Below are positions 9,655 to 18,461 of a stretch of DNA of 64,000 bases, one piece after another (the first letter of the stretch is position 1; each line of letters begins with the position of its first letter). The notes beneath the pieces were generated by a model, which made no database searches, was not told where the DNA came from, and worked only from the letters and a program-made list of their open reading frames with translations. The stretch comes from Planctomycetota bacterium (GTDB lineage Bacteria > Planctomycetota > Planctomycetia > Pirellulales > Pirellulaceae): assembly GCA_014238905.1 (NCBI GenBank), contig JABAAE010000010.1, forward strand, positions 46,153 through 110,152, read 5' to 3'. The translations under genes were made by a program, and so were the position numbers.

Positions 9655-9795
9655 GTCGATAATTGCTTAAATTAGCCCTTGCGCGTTTCGGCAGAGGAGA
9701 CTATTGGAAACTAGGAACTGATGACTTGTAAGACCTGTTTAGTAGGTCAAGGGATTGCTCGGTTCTTCCCGGCAGGGACGAACCGCTTTTTTTTT
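9655..9795 (+). ncRNA. Candidate small RNA or attenuator ahead of a kinase gene
   Basis: The 346-bp gap between cimA and the kinase contains no protein gene but ends in a strong intrinsic terminator at 9760-9795. Just before it is a second small hairpin (gacct, gtttagt, aggtc, 9733-9749). A weak -10-like gataat occurs near 9658. This arrangement could be a stand-alone RNA of roughly 130 nt or a leader attenuator for the kinase. No known RNA family was recognised. The 5' end is a guess. Confidence 0.35.
9760..9795 (+). terminator. Rho-independent terminator
   Basis: The arms cggttc and gaaccg pair perfectly. After one internal mismatch, four more pairs (tccc with ggga) close on a GGCA loop, and nine T residues follow directly. 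It sits 45 bp before the GTG start of the kinase gene, so it ends whatever is transcribed from the cimA side or regulates entry into the kinase gene. Confidence 0.8.
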
Positions 9796-9839
9796 CTTTT
9801 GACCAGCGGTATTGATGCTTTAGTTGACGAGAATATTTA

Positions 9840-11255
9840 GTGAATTTTTTAATCATTATCCTCTCTCTCGCGCTTTTCAGTCTGGACTGGGGATTTCGAT
9901 TTAACGTTGCGATTTGTGTTCTTTATGCTGTGCCGGTTTGGTTAGCTGGGAATTTCAGCAGTCGCCGTTTTATGATTTTTACGGCAGGGTTCGGGTGTTT
10001 GCTAACGTTGACAGGGCTTTGGATTGCGACCAACGGCACTGCCCCTATTTCCAAAACCATTATTAACCCCTTGCTGGGGTTGGTCGCAATCGGCATGGTG
10101 ACTGGCCTCGGGCTTTTGGCCCATCACCAGCCTGATACAGGCACCCAATCGGGGGTTGGCAAATCTCAAACGACCGAGTTGCTCGATTACCTAAGTGAAG
10201 GGCAAGGAAAAAAATTTAAGATTGCCCCGGAATCGATGGATGATTTTGTATTGTCGACCACCCGTAGCGGTCTTCTTAATCAGGCTGAGCTCGAAAAAAT
10301 TTTTGAGGAGTATCCGGAGCCTCCCACTGACACCGGTGTCTTCGTCAACGACCTGGTTGAGAAGGGGATTCTGACCAAGTACCAGGCCACAATGCTTTTT
10401 CACGGTCGGGAGAGCGAGTTGAAGTTTGGGGATTTCGTTGTTCAGGACCAGGTTGGACGTGGAGGCACCGGCAAAGTCTTAAAGGCTTACGACAGGGGTA
10501 CCAAAAAGACGGTTGCTCTGAAGGTGTTGACTGCCAGCAGCGAGGACTCGGTGAAGGTGACTCGCCGTTTTCAGCGCGAGATCGATACCCTGAAGCACCT
10601 CCGACATGAGAATATCGTGGCCGCCCTTGAGCACGGCGACCAGAATGGCAGCACCTTTCTTGTGATGGAATTCATCGATGGCGAAGACATGGAACGAAGG
10701 ATCCAAAAGAACGGCCCCATCGAACTTTCCAATGCAATTGGGATCATTATTCAGGCTGCCAGAGGTCTTCAGTATGCTCATGGCAAAGGAGTTGTGCACC
10801 GGGATATCAAGCCGGGCAACATGGTGCAAACATCCGACGGTGTGGTCAAGATCGTCGACCTCGGATTGGTGCAGGTGACCGAGAAGATTGAATGGACCCG
10901 TTCAAACAAGACGGTCAATTTGACCCATGATGGAATTTTTGGAACGGTTGAGTTTATGGCTCCCGAACAGGCAAGAGATTTCGCATCGGCGGATCCGCGG
11001 TCCGATATTTTCAGTTTGGGCGCAACCCTGTTCTATCTAGTGACCGGTGATACACTTTACGGCCAGATCCCGGTTAGAGAGAAATTTCAAAAATTGACAT
11101 CTGGTATCGGATTTGAGCTGCCAACATTTCCTAATCATCAAACCGGTGCGATCTTGGATGTTTTTCGCCGGATGACAGCTTTTGATCCGTCGCAGCGTTA
11201 TTCATCGATGGATGAAGTTCTGCAGGCGTTGGAAAAAATAAAGGCCGATATTTAA
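9840..11255 (+). CDS. Membrane-anchored Ser/Thr protein kinase
   Basis: A 471-residue Hanks-type kinase. Residues 1-100 hold three to four hydrophobic helices at the N-terminus. A linker at about 118-190 carries the planctomycete pre-kinase signature (SGLLNQAELEKIF, then LVEKGILTKYQATMLF). The kinase domain (about 195-465) has the Gly loop GRGGTGKV, Lys in VALKVL, catalytic HRDIKPGNM, DLG in place of DFG, and APEQ. All residues needed for catalysis are present. The usual planctomycete layout puts the membrane helix after the kinase and adds WD40 or TPR sensors; here the membrane part is first and no C-terminal sensor exists. The start codon is GTG. A terminator lies just upstream, so it probably has its own promoter or is attenuated. 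Confidence 0.9.
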   Translation: MNFLIIILSLALFSLDWGFRFNVAICVLYAVPVWLAGNFSSRRFMIFTAGFGCLLTLTGLWIATNGTAPISKTIINPLLGLVAIGMVTGLGLLAHHQPDTGTQSGVGKSQTTELLDYLSEGQGKKFKIAPESMDDFVLSTTRSGLLNQAELEKIFEEYPEPPTDTGVFVNDLVEKGILTKYQATMLFHGRESELKFGDFVVQDQVGRGGTGKVLKAYDRGTKKTVALKVLTASSEDSVKVTRRFQREIDTLKHLRHENIVAALEHGDQNGSTFLVMEFIDGEDMERRIQKNGPIELSNAIGIIIQAARGLQYAHGKGVVHRDIKPGNMVQTSDGVVKIVDLGLVQVTEKIEWTRSNKTVNLTHDGIFGTVEFMAPEQARDFASADPRSDIFSLGATLFYLVTGDTLYGQIPVREKFQKLTSGIGFELPTFPNHQTGAILDVFRRMTAFDPSQRYSSMDEVLQALEKIKADI

Positions 11256-11383
11256 CGGTTTGGATCGATGGACTGGGTGCCATGATGTATCCGGCAGGTC
11301 TAACGATTGGCATGGACCTGCCGAATGTCGTGAAGAGCATAGGGTAGCGAAAGCGGACAGCATCGTGACCAGTTCTTGCCGTC

Positions 11384-11458
11384 CGCTTAGTTACCCTGCG
11401 CCTGATTACCCTGCGCCTGATTACCCTGCGTTTAGTTGCCCTGCGCTTAGTTGCCCTG
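11384..11458. repeat. 15-bp intergenic tandem repeat array
   Basis: Five 15-bp units of the pattern cg(c/t)(c/t)t(g/a)(a/g)tt(a/g)ccctg. Units two and three are identical. It lies in the convergent gap between the membrane kinase (stop at 11255) and the Fae homologue (stop at 11519), 60 bp from the latter. Confidence 0.93.
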
Positions 11459-11518
11459 TGGCTGCCAATAGGGTTTCTAATGGGCAATCGAAAAACAGGA
11501 TGTTCAATAGAGCTCTTT

Positions 11519-12067
11519 TCAGATTTTTCCGTCTAGTCCCATTTGATAATACTTGTGCGTGATTTTGTCCTGATTCTCCAGCAACCAGTCGATTGACGGT
11601 TCACATGCCATGGCTTTGTGGATTGCCTGTGCCATCGCTTTACGGTGGATGTCAAATAGAGCTTTGTGATCCAGGTCGTCGTCGGTAGCCACGCCAGGAT
11701 TTAACCAGACACTACAAATGATACCAAGGTCATTTGCTTTCTCCTTGGGAATGTCTCCGGCGCGTACTGCATCGAGGACTCCGTTGGCAATCGCGGCTTG
11801 GACCGTACCCATTAGGATATTGGTGTAACGGCTGTTTTTTACGGTGACTTTACTAACACACAGCGTGACCGGCCGCACCTGGATATCGGTGTTGAGGATG
11901 GCGAAAACCTTCGAATGTCCCATGGATTGGTCTCCCGTTAGGGTGGCCAAAGCGGTGCCGACAGGACCGTCTAGTTCACCAATGACGACCTCAGGTTCTG
12001 CTGCGGTGAAAGGGGGTCCACCAGCGACTAGCGATTCGCCCGTTCGTAAAATAATACGCTCCGACAT
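11519..12067 (-). CDS. Formaldehyde-activating enzyme (Fae) family protein
   Basis: A 182-residue Fae homologue. Fae condenses formaldehyde with tetrahydromethanopterin at the entry to the H4MPT one-carbon pathway, which planctomycetes share with methylotrophs. The ATG at 12067 was chosen because similarity begins at MSERIILRTGESLVAGG and an A/G-rich stretch precedes it; the frame is open further upstream but that part is not family-like. Recognisable blocks are GPVGTALATLTGDQ, NTDIQVRPVTLCVSKVTV and ANGVLDAVRAG..P. From memory, the catalytic His of the characterised enzyme sits just before the IIG block; the aligned stretch here is AEPEVVIG with no His. It may thus be a Fae-like paralogue with another activity. 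No other H4MPT gene is in the window. Confidence 0.82.
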   Translation of the reverse strand: MSERIILRTGESLVAGGPPFTAAEPEVVIGELDGPVGTALATLTGDQSMGHSKVFAILNTDIQVRPVTLCVSKVTVKNSRYTNILMGTVQAAIANGVLDAVRAGDIPKEKANDLGIICSVWLNPGVATDDDLDHKALFDIHRKAMAQAIHKAMACEPSIDWLLENQDKITHKYYQMGLDGKI

Positions 12068-12735
12068 TGTTTTTTTCTTTCTAAAACAAACCAACTCGAT
12101 TGAATTCGTCAAACTAACAACCGAGGCAATGCATTGCAACCAGTTGCGACACTCCTTTGAAGGAGTCGTCGGTCCCCTGAGGCAGAGATGAAAACCGGAG
12201 CTCCCCCGAAAATCGAGTTTGGCCGGAATCACCGCTGTTTTGATGGATTCGATTTTTAGACGATTGGTTGGTGAGTTGCTGGCCGAATCCTTATTGGAGG
12301 TTTGCCAAAATCGATTCAGGTCAGGGCGACCGATCTGAATAGATTGACGATCGTCAATCTGTGAAATGAGCGTTATCAAATTTCAACTTGGAGATAATGA
12401 AAACGGATCATCGAGAGCGATCATTTTTAGGGAGGAATTGAAATTTGAAACGCGACATGGTTGTCCGCGACATCGCAGGAGTGCGCTGGACGTTAACCCG
12501 TCGATGATCGCGGCAATCACCTTCAGGGGTTTTCGTTTGGAACGTGATTTACTGCCGGGGTACAAAATGAAACAAAATACTTCCTCTCGAATTTCCGAGA
12601 AAAAATGCCCCGACGAGTGGTTAGTGGAAGGGAGACCGTGGTGGGTAATGAAGGAAATGCAATTTAACAGTTATCATGAGCTTTGGTTTCCGCTCCCCAG
12701 AAACTGCCGACTAAAATAGCTTACAGGATTGTAGG
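12068..12735. other. Divergent intergenic region, no gene seen
   Basis: This 668-bp gap lies upstream of both the Fae homologue (minus) and a small hypothetical gene (plus). A 117-codon plus-strand frame at 12366-12719 exists but lacks recognisable protein character. A short GC-symmetric motif (gatcgtcaatc near 12350) was seen; no promoter or operator can be assigned. Confidence 0.4.
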
Positions 12736-13122
12736 ATGGAAATAGAAGGAAAGTCACAGTTTATTGCCGGGTTAGACAGCGTTGATGAAGATCTGGATTA
12801 TCAGGGTTTGGCCGCTGCGATTAAAGCAAATGTCGTCATTACCGTGCACAACAAGTCCGAAAGCGATCTCTGGGTGAAGGTCAGCAAAACAAAAGGAGAG
12901 GGGTGTGATGAATTTTGCGAAATTAAAGCGGGTGAAAAACACCTTTGGTCGCGGGCTGTGCTTCGTCGTTTGAAAATTATTTACCACCAGGGAAACGAGA
13001 ATAGCGTTTCCGCGTTTGACCATGTCCCATTTTTTTCCGAAGAGTGTAACTCGTTTGAGTTCCTTGAAGGTTTGAAGTATGCAGGTCCCATCTCTTGTGG
13101 GGGAACTCCTGGTTGTTTTTAA
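12736..13122 (+). CDS. Small hypothetical protein
   Basis: A 128-residue predicted soluble protein, not recognised. It begins MEIEGKSQFIAGLDSVDED with an AGGA-like site a few bases upstream. The composition is mixed charged and hydrophobic with a possible beta-sandwich-like middle (NVVITVHNKSESDLWVKVSK), a CDEFC pair of cysteines near residue 56 and a Gly/Cys-rich end (SCGGTPGCF). A long antisense frame overlaps most of it, so coding strand is not certain. The sequence reads like a real protein but there is no neighbour in the same operon to help. Confidence 0.45.
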   Translation: MEIEGKSQFIAGLDSVDEDLDYQGLAAAIKANVVITVHNKSESDLWVKVSKTKGEGCDEFCEIKAGEKHLWSRAVLRRLKIIYHQGNENSVSAFDHVPFFSEECNSFEFLEGLKYAGPISCGGTPGCF

Positions 13123-13543
13123 TCGGTTTGTCGGATGCCATCTCATGAGATGCGATCATGACGGCACCGGCGCGAACTGTTTTTCAATCAAAAACTCGTC
13201 GGCTCCCGCGTCTCGTGTTGGCTTATTGGTTCACCGGCCGTCCCCGTCTCCTTTAAGAAAGACGTTCTCACCCCGTCGGAGATTCTGTAGGGAGAGTGTT
13301 CTCGAAGCTGTTTGATCTGAACGGGTAAATGTCTTTCCCCAGAGGTGGGACATTCGGTTGATAAACCGGGCTGCGGAATACTGAATCTGCCGAGAAATAT
13401 GCTTTGGGCGGGTGCTGTGAGCGATCTGGTGGGTTTCGTGTTTCAGATTCAGACGTCGTTAGCGTCTGACTCATTCTGCTTTTGGTACGGGCGATGTTAT
13501 ACGGTAGAATGCTTCGCTTTGAATCGCACGGGAGCACCATAAG
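13123..13543. other. Intergenic region, no gene seen
   Basis: This 421-bp gap between two plus-strand genes shows no repeat, RNA or convincing gene; it presumably carries the promoter of the following hydrolase. Confidence 0.4.
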
Positions 13544-15037
13544 ATGCTGAGATTTTTTCGCTGGATGTTGTTAACCTGCTGTTTAATGTCTTTTTTAGGA
13601 CATTCTCGGGCTGATGAGCCAACATTGCCTGACTCAGGGGGGTTCCGGGTAGGCGTGTCTGAAGGTGACATTACGCCACCGATCGGGTTTCCAATGGCGG
13701 GTTACTACCACGAGCGTTTAGCCCAAGGAGTTCTTGATCCGCTGAAAGCCAAGGCCATTGTTTTCCGAAAGGGCCAAACGTCAGCTGCTTTGGTTGTTTG
13801 TGATTTGATTGGGGTGGCAACGGACCTTTCCAAAGAGATCAGACGGCGAGCCTCAGCAAAAACCGGGATCCCAATCGGTCATATTGTTGTGGCGGCAACA
13901 CATTCTCACACCGCCCCTGATTACACGAGGGAGTTATGGCTTTTCCTGGGTGGCGTTAGAGAAAATCCCAGCCGATCGGAATACATCGAAAAGTTGATTT
14001 CCGCTCCGGTAGAAGCGATTGCCAAGGCTTACGCCATCGCCGAACCCGCGACGCTGGCTTGCGGCACGACCCCGCAGAGGAAGCCTGTTGCGTTTAATCG
14101 GCGGTTTGTCATGCAAGATGGAAGTGTGAAAACCTGGATGAAATTAGATAGCCCAGGTGTCGTTAAGTCTGCTGGTCCGGTAGATCCGGAAATCGGTCTG
14201 GCTCTTTTTCGAAGTATTTCCCAGGATAGGCCGATTGGAATTGTCAGCAATTTCGCCCTCCACCTGGATACGGTCGGCGGCACAAAATGGAGCGCGGATT
14301 ATCCGTTTTTCATTGAAAAATCCTTGCAGGAGAAAATGGGTGAGGACATGATCTCGTTGTTTGCAACGGGATGTTGTGGCGACATTAATCATGTCGATCC
14401 ATCCACCCCTCAGCGTCATTCTGCCGACTGGATTGGAGCCGCGATTGGAGATTCGATCTTGACGGGTCTGGAGAGCTTGACTCCCTCGAAAGACCCCTCG
14501 ATTTTTGCAAAGTCCTTGTTAGTTCATTTGCCTTTGCGGGACGTTAGCAAAGAAGAAGTTGCGTCTAGTAGCGAGGTGGTTGCCGCCGCGAAAAGAAAAG
14601 AAAAAGTGGAGTTCCTCGAACATGTTGATTCTTACAAAAATCTGGTGATTGACCAATTTCGGCGAAAACAACCCTTTGGAAAATCGACCGATCTGATGAC
14701 CTGGGGGCTGAGCCGATCATTAGCTGGCGTCGGTCCAGAATTACCTGTAGAGGTCACGGTTATGACCATGGGTAGAGATTTGGCGATCGTTTGTTTGCCT
14801 GGGGAAGTCTTTGTTGAACTCGGTTTGGCGATTAAACAGGCGTCTCCGTTCAGGACGACGCTGGTGGTTGAACTTTCCAATGCCGTTGAAACCATTTATA
14901 TTCCGCACCGAGCCGCTTACGCAGGGGGCAGTTATGAAGTGACCAATTCGGCATTGCGTGCCGGCGGTGGTGAGATATTAGTGGAGGCAGCGTTGAAATT
15001 GTTGCGACAAGCGGCTGCCGAGACTGTGGCAAAATAG
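13544..15037 (+). CDS. Neutral ceramidase-like (PF04734-type) exported hydrolase
   Basis: A 497-residue protein with a signal peptide (residues 1-23, ending HSRADE). The mature N-terminus FRVGVSEGDITPPIGFPMAGY is the hallmark of the neutral/alkaline non-lysosomal ceramidase family, and VVAATHSHTAPDY supplies zinc-binding histidines. A second His block is FALHLDTVGG near residue 240. In true ceramidases the nucleophilic Ser sits in a GDVSPN-like motif; here the matching place reads GCCGDINHVD, with Asn in place of Ser. Planctomycetes hold many such members, so a different substrate, or none, is plausible. It lacks the C-terminal Ig-like domain of full-length ceramidases. First gene of a long plus-strand run with sulfatases and esterases. 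Confidence 0.85.
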   Translation: MLRFFRWMLLTCCLMSFLGHSRADEPTLPDSGGFRVGVSEGDITPPIGFPMAGYYHERLAQGVLDPLKAKAIVFRKGQTSAALVVCDLIGVATDLSKEIRRRASAKTGIPIGHIVVAATHSHTAPDYTRELWLFLGGVRENPSRSEYIEKLISAPVEAIAKAYAIAEPATLACGTTPQRKPVAFNRRFVMQDGSVKTWMKLDSPGVVKSAGPVDPEIGLALFRSISQDRPIGIVSNFALHLDTVGGTKWSADYPFFIEKSLQEKMGEDMISLFATGCCGDINHVDPSTPQRHSADWIGAAIGDSILTGLESLTPSKDPSIFAKSLLVHLPLRDVSKEEVASSSEVVAAAKRKEKVEFLEHVDSYKNLVIDQFRRKQPFGKSTDLMTWGLSRSLAGVGPELPVEVTVMTMGRDLAIVCLPGEVFVELGLAIKQASPFRTTLVVELSNAVETIYIPHRAAYAGGSYEVTNSALRAGGGEILVEAALKLLRQAAAETVAK

Positions 15038-15226
15038 CATCTGCTGTTCGGTCGGTTTGGAAACGGACTCCAATGTTGAATGAACGGTGTCCGGTGAGTG
15101 CGAACCAAAGAAGACAAGAATTTTGATTCCTGTCATGGAACTTTCGATGGAAAATCTTGCGAAAGTCTGCGAAGATAATGTTTGACCAACTTCTGGCCAC
15201 TCCACTCGGCATCTAGGGATTTTGAC

Positions 15227-16138
15227 ATGAAGACGTTTTGTATTACTTTCACCTTTTCATTGATGGTTTGTTGTGCGAAAGGGGCGTCCCAGGAATTATT
15301 CCTGGTCAGCGCATCTTACGGAAAAAACGTGATTGCTCTTTGTGAACGCGATGGTAGTGTCTTTTGGCAGCGGAAAACGGGCGGGCCGGAGCGTGGCCAT
15401 GCCGGCCATCATGAAGTCCAGATGCTGGAAAATGGAAATATCCTTTTTCACGATGACTGGGATACGGTAAAAGAAATGAAACTCGATGGCACCGTTGTAT
15501 GGAGTTACAAAAGTTCAAATGTCCATGCTTTCACGAGAATGCCAAATGGTAACACGATGATTGCCGAGTCAGGGACTGGCCGGATCATTGTCGTTGATTC
15601 CCAAGGGAAGCTGGTCAGCCAGACCCCACTTGGTGAGGGAGGTCGGGGAAGCACGCGTCAAGCGGAGGTTTTGCCTAACGGGAATTATCTGGTTTGTGCC
15701 GAACAGCCGGGCACGGTCACCGAGTACGATACGGCTGGCAAGATCGTCTGGGAATATGAAATTAAAACCCGGGTGTATGGCGCTATTCGTTTAAGAAATG
15801 GAAATACGTTGATTTGTTCAGGGTCGGGAAACTCGGTGGTGGAGGTATCTCCGGAGAAAAAAGTGGTTTGGCAAGTCAAAGGTCAGGTGCCAGATACGAA
15901 GATCACTCTGAAATGGACGGCTTGCCTGCATGAGTTACCCGATGGCCAACTCCTGATCGGTAATTGCCACGCCGGGCCCAACAGTCCTCAAATCTTTCAG
16001 CTCGATAAAAATCGAAAGGTTGTTTGGGAATACAACGAATTCGATCTGGTAGGAAACGGGATGGCCTGTTGGGATTACATCGATACCAAGCAAGCTGCCA
16101 AAATCCGAACCATGGTGGCCGCACTGGAAAAAAAATAA
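15227..16138 (+). CDS. Exported PQQ-like/arylsulfotransferase-type beta-propeller protein
   Basis: A 303-residue protein with a signal peptide (MKTFCITFTFSLMVCC..). The ATG at 15227 was chosen because of the signal peptide and an AGGGA site about 8 bp upstream. The mature part consists of six repeats of the pattern NGNxLxx...G.I.EVD..GKVVW.Y (for example LENGNILFHDDWDTVKEMKL, LPNGNYLVCAEQ, LRNGNTLICSGS), giving a beta-propeller as in PQQ-like or arylsulfotransferase proteins. No catalytic residues can be assigned. It follows the ceramidase-like gene by 189 bp on the same strand and may be a binding or scaffold protein of the same system. Confidence 0.8.
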   Translation: MKTFCITFTFSLMVCCAKGASQELFLVSASYGKNVIALCERDGSVFWQRKTGGPERGHAGHHEVQMLENGNILFHDDWDTVKEMKLDGTVVWSYKSSNVHAFTRMPNGNTMIAESGTGRIIVVDSQGKLVSQTPLGEGGRGSTRQAEVLPNGNYLVCAEQPGTVTEYDTAGKIVWEYEIKTRVYGAIRLRNGNTLICSGSGNSVVEVSPEKKVVWQVKGQVPDTKITLKWTACLHELPDGQLLIGNCHAGPNSPQIFQLDKNRKVVWEYNEFDLVGNGMACWDYIDTKQAAKIRTMVAALEKK

Positions 16139-16419
16139 GTCCGCACCGAGTAAAAACAGGGCCATAAACCGGCTGGAAAGAAAATCCAGATTTTCGTTTT
16201 GGGCCAGGTTCAAGACCATCAGAAATTGGCAGCAGCGGTTTGGACGGGATGCTGAGCATGGTTGCGGTTTTGATTTTCCATCTTGTGCCGGTATGCCCCC
16301 AAGGCAAAGGAACCATTGATTCATGTTGTTAATCGAGAGCCGATCGATCATCAACTTGTCCGGCATTCTTATGCCATGGAGTGGTTCGTTTTTTCAGTCG
16401 ATTCAGGGAGCATCGTGAT

Positions 16420-18339
16420 ATGCGGGGAAGATGTTTTTTTCGAATCGTTATCAGTGCCCTGTTGTTTTTAGGTTGGGCGGCGTGCCCGCAGGATATTCTG
16501 GCCGATGATGGGCAGCCCAATGTATTGTTCATCGCGATCGATGACTTGAACGACTACATCGGACCGCTGGGTAATCATCCCGGTATAAAGACTCCAGTAC
16601 TGGACCGCCTGGCAAAACAATCGGTGACTTTTACCAATGCTCATTGCGCGGCGCCTGCTTGTCATCCTTCACGGGTTGCCGTCATGACAGGAGTCCATCC
16701 CGTTCATTCGGGGATTTATCGCAACGCTTTCGGTGCGCATGGGCCGCGTTGGCGACGGGAATCCCCAATGCTCGAAAAAGCCATCGTGCTTAGCCAGCAT
16801 TTTCGAAATTGTGGCTACCGTGCGGTGGGTGGCGGAAAGATTTTCCATACTTTGCAGTGGACACCCGGTGATTCGCAAAATGACCCTGACGCCTGGGACG
16901 TTTACCGTGGGGATCCGTTAGATCCCATTTCAGCGGATTGGCCGCGACCAGTTCGGGTCCCGGATAAAAAGGCAGGATTGGGGCCGGGGCGGCCCCTGGG
17001 CGACAGGCAGTTGTTTGGCGCGGCGCCTATCATAAGGGAACCGGAGGATTCCTACGGAGATCATTTGGTTGTGGACTGGGCGATTGAGCAATTAGAAGCC
17101 AAGACTGATCAACCCTTGTTTCTGGCGGTAGGTCTTTTTCGTCCTCATATACCCTGGGAGGTCCCGCGGAAGTGGTTTGATCTCTACCCCCTGGAGGGAA
17201 TTCAGTTACCCATCACCGGCGCGAATGATCTGGATGATGCCCATTCGCACCGAAGAGAATCCTGGCACAAATGGGTCACCCAGAACGATCAGTGGAAAAA
17301 ACTCATGCGGGGTTATCTGGCCAGCATCAGCTATGTTGATCATCAGGTTGGGCGACTGCTTGCTGCATTGGAGCGATCACCTTTAAAAGAAAATACGATC
17401 GTTGTTCTCTGGTCTGATCATGGCTTCCATATTGGAGAAAAAGAAAACTGGGAGAAATTTGCCCTTTGGGATCAGACGACGCGGGTCCCGCTGTTTGTTC
17501 ATGCTCCGGGGGTCAGCCAAGATGGGCGTCGTTGCAGCCAACCGGTTTCGTTGGTTGATCTTTATCCGACGCTTTGCGATTTGGCTCACTTGCCCATTGC
17601 TGAACAATGCGATGGGGTTTCTCTTGTGCCCCAGTTGAAGAATCCCCAAAAAGAGAAAAAAGAGTTGGCGGTCAGCTCGTATCAGTTTGCCGGCGAGCGT
17701 TTACCTTCGCACGCGGTGATAGGAACCCGGTATCGCCTGATTCGGTATGGAAATGGATTCGAGGAACTCTATGATCTGGAAACCGACCCGCATGAACTGA
17801 CCAACCGGATTGACGATCCGTCGTTGAAGGACGTCGGTGATCAATTGAGAAGCCAAATTCCCAAGAATGTTCGGACGCAGGTGAAACGTCTGCAAGGAGC
17901 CGGTAATCCGAACAAAAAAAAGAACCAGATTTCGAATTCGGCACTGCAAATTCGGATAAAAGTTGAGCCAAAGAAGGGACGAGCCGATGGGGTGCTGGTC
18001 GCCCATGGTGGTGATCAGCATGGCTACTCGATTTATATCAAGGATGGTGTTTTGGGATTCGCCGTTCGGCGTCACCAAGAACTGGTGGTGGTCACCGCTT
18101 CGGAAAAATCTCCCGCGGTTCCTTTTCAAGTATTGGGGCGGCTAGGGAAAACCGGGGAGATGGACCTGCTGGTCAATGGGAAAACCGTTGCCACGGGAAA
18201 GGCTGGCGGATGGATCGACGTTGAGCCGGTGGAGGGGGCGTCCTTGGGATCCGATCCTCGTACACCCGTTGGGCAATACGCATCCCCGTTTCGGTATCAA
18301 GGCAAAGTGGAAATCTTGAAAAACGGAGATGGTAACTGA
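16420..18339 (+). CDS. Exported sulfatase (iduronate-2-sulfatase-like) with C-terminal extension
   Basis: A 639-residue sulfatase. The ATG at 16420 has AGGGAG 10 bp upstream and begins a signal peptide (MRGRCFFRIVISALLFLGW); a GTG 39 bp earlier is possible. Catalytic features are complete: metal-binding DD in LFIAIDDLNDY, the formylglycine-forming CHPSR (Cys matured by FGE), the HIPWEVP block, and WSDHGFHIGEKENW. The order matches iduronate-2-sulfatase-type S1 sulfatases. A C-terminal part (about 520-635) resembles a LamG-like beta-sandwich (VLVAHGGDQHGYSIYIKDG). It would act outside the cytoplasm on a sulfated glycan or ester; the substrate is unknown. Confidence 0.92.
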   Translation: MRGRCFFRIVISALLFLGWAACPQDILADDGQPNVLFIAIDDLNDYIGPLGNHPGIKTPVLDRLAKQSVTFTNAHCAAPACHPSRVAVMTGVHPVHSGIYRNAFGAHGPRWRRESPMLEKAIVLSQHFRNCGYRAVGGGKIFHTLQWTPGDSQNDPDAWDVYRGDPLDPISADWPRPVRVPDKKAGLGPGRPLGDRQLFGAAPIIREPEDSYGDHLVVDWAIEQLEAKTDQPLFLAVGLFRPHIPWEVPRKWFDLYPLEGIQLPITGANDLDDAHSHRRESWHKWVTQNDQWKKLMRGYLASISYVDHQVGRLLAALERSPLKENTIVVLWSDHGFHIGEKENWEKFALWDQTTRVPLFVHAPGVSQDGRRCSQPVSLVDLYPTLCDLAHLPIAEQCDGVSLVPQLKNPQKEKKELAVSSYQFAGERLPSHAVIGTRYRLIRYGNGFEELYDLETDPHELTNRIDDPSLKDVGDQLRSQIPKNVRTQVKRLQGAGNPNKKKNQISNSALQIRIKVEPKKGRADGVLVAHGGDQHGYSIYIKDGVLGFAVRRHQELVVVTASEKSPAVPFQVLGRLGKTGEMDLLVNGKTVATGKAGGWIDVEPVEGASLGSDPRTPVGQYASPFRYQGKVEILKNGDGN

Positions 18340-18461
18340 CAACGGGTAGGTTGGCTCGGTTGACTGTTTTTTCATCGGTGTTGCCCGACGGATTTTGGTT
18401 CTCTGCGAAGATTGTGATAGAGTGACCGTCAGGTACTTTCAGTCAGGTTGGGGTATTTCCA

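Noticed and set aside
12366..12719. 117-codon plus-strand frame upstream of the small hypothetical gene
   Set aside because: Low-quality composition with no domain-like pattern; likely non-coding.
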